From Clitopilus passeckerianus (lineage: Eukaryota; Basidiomycota; Agaricomycetes; Agaricales; Entolomataceae): a stretch of DNA of 64,000 nt. Location: the NCBI GenBank assembly GCA_944990035.1, contig CALYLX010000158.1, positions 186,001 through 250,000 on the forward strand, written 5' to 3'. Position 1 is the first letter of the stretch. Each line of letters starts with the position of its first letter. This document shows positions 48,002 to 58,585 of this stretch, in pieces. Position numbers and translations under genes: made by a program. The notes beneath the pieces were generated by a model that saw only the letters and a list, made by a program, of their open reading frames with translations, was not told the origin of the DNA and searched no databases.

Positions 48002-50311
48002 CGGACCGCCAGCATGAGCTGTGTACGAACGCTGTCGTGATGTACTCTCTAAATACACTTTCTTGTAATGAAACGATTCCTCTTTTCTCTACTTCCGTTC
48101 CTTTTCGACCCTGCGCGTCCCCCTAGCATCTGGCTTCTGTTTACATTCATAGCCGCCATCTTGGAAGGCAAACGTTTAAGCACGTCCATTATTCGCAGGG
48201 TGCTCTTTCCTATTTCTTTCTACAGGAAGCAACCAGGAAGCTGGACCTCTGCCGAGAAGATAATCTTGAGGTGTAATTATGGGTTGCTAAAGAGGGTTGG
48301 AAGGAGTCGTGATACCTAGTCTAGGAGGCTGAATTGACTCTTGTCCTTCCACACACATTGATGATAAGAAGTCGTTAGCAGCGGCTCTGAACGTCCTGAG
48401 CGCGCCGTACTTACGTGCTGTACCCGTCATGTGGAGGTAAACCTCCCAGGAGACATTCCTCAACGGCAAAGGAGCTTCGTCTTTCCGGCAGGAACGGCGA
48501 GGCGCGGTGTATGTTTTCCGAGCCATCTGGAGCTTAATAACGAGAATAGTGAGCATTTATGATTCCCGGGGTACCATACGACTCAAATACGACTACAAGC
48601 TTGACTCTGGGAATGCAAGTATATTTGTGCAGAGTATAAGACAGACGTTTGGAGTCTCTTGCGTGTAACTAGATTCGTTGTTTGCACCTACACATTAACA
48701 TCCCCTCGGAATTCGTCGATCACATGGATCGCCTCCCCGCAGATGACTTGTATTTATGAATCTGTATATCTGTCGGGTTTGACAGACTGGCTGCGTCCCC
48801 CTGGTGTCTCGTCATTCTACTGATACCATTGTAGGCACACTTGCACAGTTCCTGAGTTATCTCCCTGGGTGTTGTGGTCGCATGTGACTACAGTCGATTC
48901 AAGATTTTGGCTGGCTTTCACAAGTTTTGTTTACGGCTATACAGTTCCAAGTCCTAACGCTGTATGGGCAGCCTTAACGCTCTATCGTTTCGCCTCGAGA
49001 ATAAAAGCTATTGCGCCCCTGCTGGAGATATCAAGGGAGATATCGCATGGATTAACTGACAATTCTGACAATCATGATTGGCCGCATGAGTTTGCGGTAG
49101 TTTGCCACTGCTTGGTCAAGCGTCGTTTGCCGGAAGTTGCTGAATAACTCAGATTCTTCTTGCACAATGAAGCAAAAGGGAAGTATTACAGAACCTCATT
49201 CGAGATGTTGTAGTTGGCTCTATCATGCTGTGATAAATTACAATGACTGCTGATACAATGAACTCTTCATTTGACGGATTTCGAGCCGCGCCGACGGCAA
49301 GAATCATGCTGAAGATTGCTCGGCCCACCAGGCGAGTTGACTTGCAGGGCCTTTGAAAGTGACGTTACGGATAGGTATCGTCAAAGGGTGGGAGACTCGC
49401 CACAGTTCTAGGCGATCTTCTCGAAGAAACGCGGTCCACACCTCACGATTAAAGTTAGGCCGAACTTAGGTCGGCTAGGGGCTCGAAATGATGAATGCTG
49501 AAATTAGTACGGCAGGACACAGGAGAACACAGAGTCTCCCATAGGTACATAGGCGAACTTTTCGTTTATTGACCGATTCGACTGATCTACGTTGGGCTAT
49601 TGCGACAGCGGTGATCTGCAAAGAACGGTTCTTCCGCCAGTGGAAGTCGAGATTATTCGCGACAATCCATCCGAAATTAGAAAATTACCCATGTCATGAC
49701 TGAAGGCGGTTAGCACAAGCACTTTTACTCTGATTCCGGAAGGCTTCCATGGTTCTGAAGGTGGCTACATCAATATTAATGTCCGACCAGGCTGACAGGC
49801 TCAATAGTCTCAGTTGATTCTATTATTCTTCTGATAGGAGGGCCGAAATCCAGTCTCCTTGTAAACCTGCCTGAATTTCTTGAGGATAGCTCTCCGTAGC
49901 CCGAAGATGTAGGACAAGAATAGGATGAGAACGAGGTCAGATTGCGATAGAGTGAGCCAGGGTGAGGGCCGGTTTCTCGCCGGTCCGGCAGTTGGAGTTG
50001 TTTGCTTGTCCGTTGTTTGCTAGTCTGATTGCCGGATGCGGGGTTTGTCCCGAACCATTCATATACGTTTGACAGCTTGCATGGACTCGTCAAATACAAG
50101 CCATATCACTGGCTAAATGAAGCTTGGGTTTGCCTCTCTGGCGCCGGTGATTGAAGACATGCGGTGATTCGCGCAAATACCATGTCAGGCGACAGAGTGA
50201 ACGGTATCATAGGACTAGCCTATTCGAAGACGGAGCGAATAGTGTATCACAGCCTGCTCCTTTCATTAGCGGTGAGCACCTGAAATGATCACGACCCTTG
50301 CCTGGTGCTGA
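48002..50311. other. 2.3 kb spacer before Ppo 2
   Basis: No gene is well supported. A minus-strand frame near 48525-48287 begins MARKTYTAPRRSCRKDEAPL. It contains a possible donor (GTAAGT) after HMTGTA and an acceptor before GTATCACGACTCC, which would give a 46-residue peptide; evidence is weak. Other frames (48869-49147 plus, 50099-49776 minus) show nothing recognisable. Confidence 0.35.
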
Positions 50312-50318
50312 TATAAAT
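50312..50318 (+). promoter_or_regulatory. TATA box of Ppo gene 2
   Basis: TATAAAT lies 66 bp upstream of the ATG at 50378, matching the spacing in Ppo gene 1. Confidence 0.6.
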
Positions 50319-50377
50319 GCTCCAAGGGATATGTTGCTGTTGACCTCACTTGATCCCTTCAAGTTACCTCGACAAGA

Positions 50378-53300
50378 ATGGCCGAAGCCTCCCAGCCTGC
50401 AGTTTCCGCTAGTCAGTTGCTCACCATGAGCATTGACCATAGCTATCTCTCTAAGAGACCTCTACCTGATGCTCCTACTGGATACTATGACTGGCAAATC
50501 ACAGTTGATCCCTCCGACGATGTTGAAGGTCACTCAAGCATTGTGAACCTTGTCAACAGGGTCAAGAACTTCAAGGCCAAGGGAGGATTCAACCCCAAGG
50601 TTGAAGATGTCGTACGCTCTATTTTGTTGACTTTCCAGAGAACTCGGAATGATAACTCTCAATATAGTCAGCTTTCCTCGACGCCATTCAGCATCCTCAG
50701 GCTGTTGATGATCGCAAACTTGCTGTAGGCTTCTTTACACCGTTGTATCACAATAAACGCTTACATTGTGTTTCAGTTTGCCAAAGGTCTCGGTATCATG
50801 GCCAAGCTCGATCCCTACAGCGACCTTTCCAAGAAGCTCAACGATACTGTGATCAACACATTGTACAGTACTGTTCCTCATCCCCCAGCTTCGTACCTGG
50901 GACCCGAACACCACTTCCGTGCTGCGGATGGTGGAGGAAACTGCCTTGCGGATCCTGATATTGGTCGTGGAGGTACCCCTTATTCCCGAAGTGTTCAAGG
51001 CAAAGCTGGTCTGCCAAGGACCTCCCTCCCCGACCCCGGCTTGATTTTCGATTCTATCCTCAAGAGGAAGAATGTGAGCTCATATGTCACATCTCTCGTG
51101 TGCACTAATCTAACTCATCTCCACAGAAAGCTACCCACCCTGGTGGAATGTCGAGCTTGATCTTTGCTTATGCATCGCTCGTCATTCACTCGCTTTTCCG
51201 CACCGATCCCACTCCCGGAAAGAACCATATCAACAATGCAAGTTCCTATCTTGACCTCAGCCCTCTTTACGGAGACAGTAAGTGCAAACACGTTCTCCTT
51301 GTTGCATGTGACTAATATGCCTCCATCAGACCAAGAGCAGCAGGACAGAGTTCGTGACAAGGCCGCTGGACGTGGTTTGCTTTATCCGGATACCTTCTCC
51401 GAATCACGCCTCGCGTTTGCCCCACCGGCGTCTAGTGTTCTCTTGGTTCTGTTCAGTCGCAACCATAACGTACGTTTTCCCATCAACTCCGACTGGGTTC
51501 ATTTACTAACACACTATTTTAATAGTTCATTGCAAACAAGATTCTGAAGATCAACGAGTGCAAGCAATGGTCTGATCCTCCCCCCGAAGATGCCAATCTC
51601 CGTGCCATCCAGGATGAGAAGATATTCCAGACCGCTAAGCTTATCAAGTCGGTGTTTTTAAATACCATGCGATTATGTTCCAGTATTAACTCTGCCTTAG
51701 CTGTGGTCACTTCATGAGCGCCATCATGGGCGATTACGTGGCTGGTTTCCTTGGTTCTTCCGAGGGTGTCAACTGGAATATGAATGCCTTTGATGTAGGC
51801 ACCTCCAACCCCCTAAGCCTGCATGTTCTAATGTATCTGTTTCAGGAAATCAAGAAGGAGGACGTCGAAGTCGAGCGTGGCCGAGGCAACCATGTCAGCG
51901 TTGAGTTCAACCTTCTCTACAGAGTAAGCGCAGCCGCATGTTCCTTCCCTTGTGCACTTGCTGAACGCACGTCTAGTGGCACGCAACCCTTTCCGAGTGG
52001 GATGAGAAATGGATTGGTCAAATCATGCAGAAACTCACCAACGGCGGAGATCCCGAGAAGCTCACTCCCCAAGACTTCGCAGCAATCATGGGCACCTTTG
52101 CCCAGATCAAAGGCAGCAGCCCCGCTGAACGCACCTTCGCCGGCCTCCAACGTGGCCCTGATGGTCGTTTCAATGATGACGATTTGGCTCGCATCCTCCA
52201 CTCCTCTACCTCTGACCCTGCTGGTACCTTTGGTGGAAGGTCGACACCTCCAGTGTTGAGGTTGATCGAGATTATGACGATCGAGCAGGCTAGGAACTGG
52301 GGTGTTTGCACTATGAATGAGTTCAGGAAGTTCCTCGGGTTGAGGCAATTCGAGACTTTCGAGGAATGGAACCCCGACCCAGAGATTGCTGGCGAGGCAA
52401 GGAGGCTCTATGGCCATGTCGATAACCTTGAGCTCTACGTGGGTTCTTTCTTCTATCATAGAAGTCACTTTGTATTTACTAACGCGAACGTTGCTGATAG
52501 GTCGGTCTCCAAGCCGAATCGGTTATGCCTCTCACGCCGGGCTCTAACTTCGCTTGCGGTTTCACCACCACCCGTGGTGTTCTTGGAGATGCCATTGCTC
52601 TCGTTCGTGGTGATAGGTTCTTCACCACCGATTTCACTCGTCAGTATCCCCGTCTACTCGGATTTTTACCTATGTTCAACATTTCTTACTATAGCCGCCA
52701 ACTTGACCACTTGGGGCTACTATGACTGCCAGAGAGATATGAACGACGGTGGAGGTGGATCTGAAAGTAGGCAACTCCCGCTTCTGTGACGCTCACTGTC
52801 CCTAACCTCCTTCCTCCAGTTCGCAAGCTCATGCTTCGCCACCTGCCTCGTCACTACGAATGGAACTCCGTCTACGCCCTTTATCCCTTCTTCACTCCCG
52901 ACCACATGAAGCAGAGTCTCATCCGCCAAGGCATTGGCCACAAGTACACTTTCACGAAGCCTGTCACCCTGCCTGAGCCGAAGGTCCTCAACACATACAA
53001 TGGCATCAGGCAGGTCTTCAATGACCCTCGCAGGTTCAAGGTCCTGTACGAGAAGTACGGATATGGCTCTATCCTGATGTTTGACGATGTCCAACAGTAA
53101 GTTTGCCTGACTTGTTGGTGGTGTGACTGGATGCTGACTGCATTTGCTCGCAGACATGACAATGACAAAGCCATGATGCTGCATGCCCTCTTCCCTGAGA
53201 AGGACTCTCTTCATCAGTTTGCGACATGGTTCTCCATCAACATTACGAAGAAGATTCAGGAGAAGTCCTGGACGTGAGTATCGGTCATTTGATGATCATG

Positions 53301-54683
53301 TTCGCTTCTAAAATTATACCTGTAGACACCCCAACACACCTGGCCGCTTCGTCGATATCGTCAAAGACGTAGTCAACGTCGTCTCCTGCCATGTTACTGC
53401 AGACAAGCTCACTGGTATCGAGCTCAAGACCAAGGAGAACCCCCGAGGAGTCTACACGGAGAATGAGTTGTTCGATATGTTGGTTACCTTGGTATGTTTC
53501 AATGCTTATCTATGAGAAATGATGTACTGACATGATTTATAGTTCAAGTATGTGTGTTGCATCTGCTATATAATGCCAATTAACATTCTCTGTCAATAGT
53601 GTCACTTTTATGACCTTCGACGACCCCGAACACAGTTTCGCCCTCCATGAAGCAGCAACTCAAGCCGGTCTCATCGTCGGCGGCCTTACTGCCAAATCTC
53701 TTATTGAAGTTGCTCCCCAACTGTGCCCCGTACGTTACCTCTCACTTGGGCGTTCTCATTGCTTACGTACCGTTTCCAGAGCTACGTCGGAAGCTTGGCT
53801 GTTCGAGCGGCTAACCTCTTCTCATCGCCCAGCAAGAAGGAGTCGTATCCCTTCTTGAGCAAACTCGCAGAAACTGGACGTCCGTTGGATGAGCTGCTTG
53901 GTAACATCCTCGGCGTTGCTGTTGGCGCTTGCGTCAACTTCGCACATGCTGCAGTCCACGTCATAGACTTCTACCTCCAGGACTCGCGTGCAAAGGAGCG
54001 TGCAGAACTCTCAAAATTGGCCCAGACCAACGATGCAACTAGCGACGGCCTTCTTCGGGGATATGTTCGCGAAGCAATGCGTAAGTCCCTGCTTTTCTGC
54101 CTCATGCCGAGTCGGATTTGTCTAACGTCATCTTCCAGGTCTTAACCCTCAATTCCCAGGCCTCTGGCGACAGGCTGCAGTTGACACCGTCATTGACCAA
54201 GGTCCAGGTCTGCCCCCCGTCCAAGTCAAAGCAGGCGACCGTATCTACGCAAGCTTCAGAAACGCCAACCTCAACGTAGGTTTTAACCTTGGCTTTGCTT
54301 GACCATGTTTGGCTCACATTTATGACGCTAGCCGGCAGACTTCCCTGAGCCACATAACGTTGACCCCAATCGTCCGCTTGCCTCCTATAATCTGAACGGT
54401 GCTGGCTTCCACAACTGCCCCGGTACCTCCTACGCTCAGCATACCATTGCTGAAATCGTCAAGGCCGTCTTCAAACTCAAGAACATCCGCCGCGCGCCAG
54501 GTGCTGCGGGCCAATTGAGCGGCTTTACAGAAATCATTCACGAGACTGAAACGAACCAATACATCCAACGTAACGGCAGTGTCAGCCCTTGGCCGGGTTC
54601 AATGATCATTACTGTAAGTGCTTCCACCTTGAGTTCATTGTCAGCCCAACTCACGCCTTGTTTGCTTACAGTACGACGCTTGA
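50378..54683 (+). CDS. Ppo-type fatty acid oxygenase (dioxygenase + cytochrome P450), copy 2
   Basis: Tandem paralog of the oxygenase at 41150, about 1070 aa, closely similar along its whole length. Peroxidase half: HHFRAADGGGNC, distal His in KATHPGGMSS, SSYLDLSPLYGD and LYRWHATLSE (tyrosine and proximal His). P450 half: EAMRLNPQF (ExxR) and NGAGFHNCPGTSY with the heme-ligand Cys. It ends SMIITYDA at 54683. Most introns are shared with copy 1, including the one inside LYR/WH. Copy 2 has extra introns, among them two that flank a 5-nt exon at 53543-53547, where copy 1 reads straight through. Both domains look functional; divergence in the active-site flanks may mean different products or expression. 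Confidence 0.9.
53543..53547 (+). other. 5-nt microexon of Ppo copy 2
   Basis: TTCAA is flanked by an acceptor (TTTATAG) and a donor (GTATGT). Joining the exon ending ACC TTG at 53491, these five bases, and the exon starting at 53600 restores LFNVTFMTFDD, aligned with LFTCTFEAFDD of copy 1. Skipping it shifts the frame. Confidence 0.75.
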
Positions 54684-54684
54684 A

Positions 54685-54801
54685 ATGGATGTTAATGAAC
54701 CTGCAGTTGTTATTCCCGTCGACATTATTATCACGTATTCAGTAGCTTTCGGTATCACTTTGCTCATTTTGTATTGGATGGCCAGGACCCCTGAGCTGTA
54801 A
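54685..54801 (+). CDS. Small ORF one base after the Ppo 2 stop, single-TM peptide
   Basis: The Ppo 2 stop TGA is followed by one base and then an ATG that opens 38 codons: MDVNEPAVVIPVDIIITYSV, then AFGITLLILYWMARTPEL. It contains one strong hydrophobic helix and a short basic/polar end, like a small membrane peptide. It would lie on the Ppo 2 mRNA. Translation would need re-initiation, a +1 shift or an unseen splice form. It may also be a relic of an older C-terminal anchor. No homologous family is known to me. Confidence 0.3.
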   Translation: MDVNEPAVVIPVDIIITYSVAFGITLLILYWMARTPEL

Positions 54802-55096
54802 CGACCTTAATGAATATTTCCCCTTATTTCTTTCGCCTAGATAAACGTCGGGAACAGTGAGAATGGCTGAGGGCCAGGTAACGATACTTGATTACAGGGG
54901 ATTACATAAGCACAACGATGAGGAAGGATGCTGTCGAGGTTTTGCCTTTTCACCCCACAACCACCATTGTGCTGGAGGCTTGATAGCGTCAAACGCGCAT
55001 TTAGTGCTTCAGGAAGCTACCAATATCGTTGACTTGCAGACGCGTTTGTTTCGCTGTCACCCGACTTTCACCAAAACTCGCTTTTGAATTTCAATA

Positions 55097-55663
55097 ATGT
55101 CGGAAGAGGAACGCCAGCAACCCAAGGAGGAGCCAAAGCCTGAGGAGGAGAACGCCCCAATCAACGTGAAGGTCAGTTCCTTTTTGAAACCTCCCGTTGT
55201 ATCATATATTTACGCGTCCATCTTTCGTCAGGTTGTGAGTGCAGGAGGAGAGGAAGTTTTCTTCAAAATCAAGCGCAACACACGGTTGAGCAAGCTCCAG
55301 GCTGCCTATGCCAACAAAGTCGGAAAAGACGTCGGCAGTATTCGGTTAGTCGCTGTTCCTTTCACGTCCTGTGGCAACGTCTTTGTCTTGTCTCCATTTG
55401 AGAGACAACGCCACCATAAGCTCAGTGTCTGACCTTTGTCTTGCCTTTTAGATTCCTTTACGATGGTAACAGGATAAACGACGATGATACTCCAAGCTCT
55501 CTTGACATGGAGGACAACGGTATGCTTCACCATGTCTTATCTCAACCATGTACTGATTCGTCCGTCGTCGCAGATACGATCGATGTCATGGTTGAACGTG
55601 AGTCATTTATCTCGCGTACACTCTTCAGTGCTGACAGATACCGCAGAGGTCGGAGGATATTAG
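55097..55663 (+). CDS. SUMO (Smt3-like) ubiquitin-like modifier
   Basis: Complete 98-aa SUMO precursor. Exon 1 (55097-55171) encodes the flexible acidic N-terminus MSEEERQQPKEEPKPEEENA and INVK. An intron leads into VVSAGGEEVFFKIKRNTRLS and KLQAAYANKVGKDVGSI. Another falls within the Arg codon before FLYDGNRINDDDTPSSLDME. Two more small exons give DTIDVMVE and QVGGY. The mature protein ends in the diglycine after removal of one Tyr by a SUMO protease. It is conjugated to lysines of target proteins, mainly in the nucleus. Intron phases are 0, 2, 1 and 1. A degenerate copy with the same first two intron positions lies 1.8 kb downstream. Confidence 0.95.
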
Positions 55664-56893
55664 GATGCTGCTTTTTTGGATTCTACCTTTCGTACCCGGC
55701 TTTCGATGTACAATCACCTTCGCTTTCGACCATAATCATATACTTCCTCTTATTTCCTGCACGACGTACGAAACACAATCTTAATTTGCTGCATACTGAA
55801 ATTCTTTCCTCACGACGGCCCTGATTTTGAATATGGACTTGTCCTTGGAGTGCAGTGCGTTTCCATGGTAGGCTCCATAAGTGGACCGTAGGAGCGACTT
55901 GGATTGTGACCTGGATACCTCGTTTTTTCTATGCCATGGCAAGCACCCAGGCGGTACAATCCTCGGCCTAACGATTTGGCACAGAACCGGGGGATGAAAC
56001 CGCCTCTGCGATCCTGCGGCCGCTAGGAATCTGTCTCAAGGGCCATTCATGCGCCACTCCGATGTGGAAAGACGGAAGACCGTCACATGTCCGTCTTGTT
56101 GGCAGAGAGGTTTCCGAGGCTTCGTGAGGAAAACACCGTCGTTTCCTTATCCCAGCTGGAAATTGTAAAGTGATTCACCAGGAGCTTGTCGCGAGAGAAT
56201 ACGTGCAATTTTGGCCCAAACCTTCGATGATGTACCATTTCTATCCCTTTTGCAAATCAGTGTTGCGCTAACAACGTTCGCGGACTATCGATCAACGCCT
56301 TCCTTAGGGCCATATTCGGGCGTAAATCTTGCATTTTGGAGAAGGCGTTAAATCAGGATCAAGGCTGCAACAGTCCGGGAATAAGCTTATTTTCGTATCC
56401 TTTCAAGCTCGCCATGATATATCAACAACTGTCCTTCTTTGCGGCAGGTAACTATGGCAGAAACAGAAGCTCTCCTAAGGAGCTCTCGGGCTCTACTTGG
56501 TACGAGTCTCCTTTCAATCAACTTCTTGTGGTTTCTCTACTGATAACCCCTGGACATGAGTTTGTTTGCGCCGAAGGATCCAGTCCTCCAGGGAGCCGAA
56601 CGTATAATCCTCGAGATGACGACCGATAGCATTCCGACTCTAGAGGAGATGTACACAAGGCTGGAAGACTCTATAACGAAGAATAGAGGCCGATGCGAGG
56701 AGCTCAAGGCATTGTTTATAGGTTCACATATCGTTTATCCTACTTTCGGCCAGAGCTTTGAGCCGACCTTTCTTGTAGAAGATGGTTCCGCCCAGTCGAC
56801 CACAAGGCCTGCGCCGCCAGCATAGCCAAGGCATACGACTCCCGAGTTGGTTTTACCGCCGGTCGCATCCCCTCCGTTCGACCTGATCAAAGA
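55664..56893 (+). other. Spacer between SUMO and its degraded copy
   Basis: Contains one coding-like frame, 56556-56825, starting MSLFAPKDPVLQGAERIILE with a predicted helical segment EEMYTRLEDSITKNRGRCEE. It may be the 5' part of the SUMO-like relic's gene or a separate small protein. It stops 70 bp before the first SUMO-like block, in another frame. Nothing else supportable. Confidence 0.3.
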
Positions 56894-57291
56894 ATTAACG
56901 TCAAGGTGAGCTCCTTGCAAGAGTTTGAAACTTACACCTGCATACGCTCGTTGACTCCAAAATTACGAGTGCAGCCGAGGAGAGTACTACATACAAAATA
57001 GAGCGTCTTATATCCCTGCCCAATCTCCGAGCCGCTTATGCCATTGACGTAGAAAAGATGTCAGTAAGGTTAGGTGGGTTATCAATACGTTGTCCCCTTC
57101 TTTATTGTCTACATATCCATCCAGCAACACTGACTCTCCGGGGAAGGTTCGTACACGGGGCCGGGACATATGTTCAAATATGGCGCTGACCAGTACCGCA
57201 TCAGTCTTCGCTGGCCACAATTTTGCACCTAGGTTCACATACTGCGGTGGAAGAATAATCGAGCATGGCACACCAGACAGCTGGTGGGGAG
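56894..57291 (+). pseudogene. SUMO-like paralog, probably decayed
   Basis: Three blocks match SUMO exons in order. Block 1 (56894-56905) encodes INVK followed by GTGAGCTCC, close to the SUMO exon-intron border at 55160-55180. Block 2 (56968-57068) encodes SAAEESTTYKIERLISLPNL and RAAYAIDVEKMSV, aligned with SAGGEEVFFKIKRNTRLSKL and QAAYANKVGKDVG. Block 3 (from 57233, after CACCTAG) encodes RFTYCGGRIIEHGTPDS, aligned with RFLYDGNRINDDDTPSS. Intron positions and phases (0 and 2) are the same as in SUMO. The acceptor before block 2 appears lost (CAA where CAG is expected) and no diglycine end was found. A divergent but functional SUMO-like protein with another splice pattern is not excluded. Confidence 0.6.
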
Positions 57292-57831
57292 CCTCCCATT
57301 GTGGGCTCGCACTCGTAATCATTGGGCCTTTTCATAAATACACCAATGTCGTGTTTGAGCGCGGGTTTCTAACTTCTTTCCTCACATGGCCTTCTAATGT
57401 CAGGCAGCTTCTACTCGACCTTGTGTGTCATCTCCATTATTTAGAATTTAATTTACTATGCGTATTCGTTATACTACTTCGACTATGATTCTGACCCAAA
57501 AACTCCTTGAAACATGCAGAAAACAATGACAAATGTGGGCTTACCCAAAATCAGGTAAGCTCGATGAACCAGTTAGGAATAAAATCTACATATGCCTATA
57601 TCTTGGCCAGAGAACAGCTCTAGAGAGTGTTATGCCTTTCAAAGTCTCTGCTTGTTCTCATCCGAGATTTTGGAAGACTGACTTACGCCACACCTCACGT
57701 GAATTTGATGCCCTAATTTGTGACGAATATTTGTTTTTCGTTATGATGCCACAGAGTTTATTCCTTCCTTCCATTGCCAAGTGAGGCCAGATCCAGGCTC
57801 TTGCATCTACAAATTATTCAGTCACGAAAAG
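57292..57831. other. Spacer downstream of the SUMO-like relic
   Basis: About 540 bp. The frame of the third SUMO-like block stays open to 57488, but the protein it gives is hydrophobic and unlike SUMO. Another short frame (57533-57784) was not recognised. Confidence 0.3.
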
Positions 57832-58299
57832 ATGGAAAAACAGGTGCGATTTGAAGGTTATGAAGACTATCAAGAAGAGGTACTTCCCCCACTCACACTC
57901 GAGGACATGCCAAAACCTGTTCCCCTTGTGAATCGTAAAAACCCTAGAAAATTGCCTCTGAAAGTCCTAGTTTTGGAAACGTCCTGGAAGCGTATCGCCA
58001 ATTATGCTGCACCGAACGGCATTGAGTCTCCTGACGACCCAGTTCCACTTGGCCTCCTGTTTACAACACTGAACGACATCCAGCGCCGCCTTCCTCGCTC
58101 TTGCCGGTACAAGGTCGAAATTGTGCGCAATAATGTATTCTCAACCTGTTTTATGCTTGCTTGTAATCGAAATCAGGTAGATCTTGACAGGAGCAATAAC
58201 CTTGACCTGATAAATCATGTAAGAAATGTCATTGGTTTCGATTGCGGCCCACTGGTCTGGGAGTGTCCCATACCACCTGACAGTCCAGACTTCTGGTGA
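57832..58299 (+). CDS. Unrecognised single-exon protein
   Basis: Open frame of 155 aa from the Met at 57832 (MEKQVRFEGYEDYQEEVLPP) to TGA at 58299. Composition is normal for protein. The middle reads LPLKVLVLETSWKRIANYAA and the end LVWECPIPPDSPDFW. The pattern of a beta-rich LKVLVLETSW strand followed by LFTTLNDIQRRL is faintly like mushroom DUF6699 proteins, but I am not confident. The stop overlaps a good donor (TG/GTGAGT), so a spliced form with a different C-terminus is possible. It lies 540 bp downstream of the SUMO-like relic on the same strand. Confidence 0.45.
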   Translation: MEKQVRFEGYEDYQEEVLPPLTLEDMPKPVPLVNRKNPRKLPLKVLVLETSWKRIANYAAPNGIESPDDPVPLGLLFTTLNDIQRRLPRSCRYKVEIVRNNVFSTCFMLACNRNQVDLDRSNNLDLINHVRNVIGFDCGPLVWECPIPPDSPDFW

Positions 58300-58585
58300 G
58301 TTCGTTTCTGCACTTGATTCATACAGACTCTAACAGTCTTCGAGAACGGAACATTTCATCACTTCGTATTTTTCGGCACGCGACAATGAATACTTGATAC
58401 ATCAACCTATCGTCCGATGGACCATGTCGTACCCCCGCTGAGAAATTCTCTTTGCCTCTCTACGTGTCCCTTAAAGACCTATAATTAGATTACTATAATA
58501 CAATACGTGGGCCCCAGATACAAACTGAAACATAGAACTCAAGCAACCCCCAATTTAACTGGCAGACCTATTTGCCACTTCACAC

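Noticed and set aside
47498..48058. 186-codon minus-strand frame
   Set aside because: Antisense to the BCS1-like ATPase; Arg/Leu repeats come from the Glu/Lys-rich sense codons.
51917..52468. 183-codon open frame antisense to Ppo 2
   Set aside because: Same position and pattern as the antisense frame in Ppo 1; a shadow of the conserved sense sequence.
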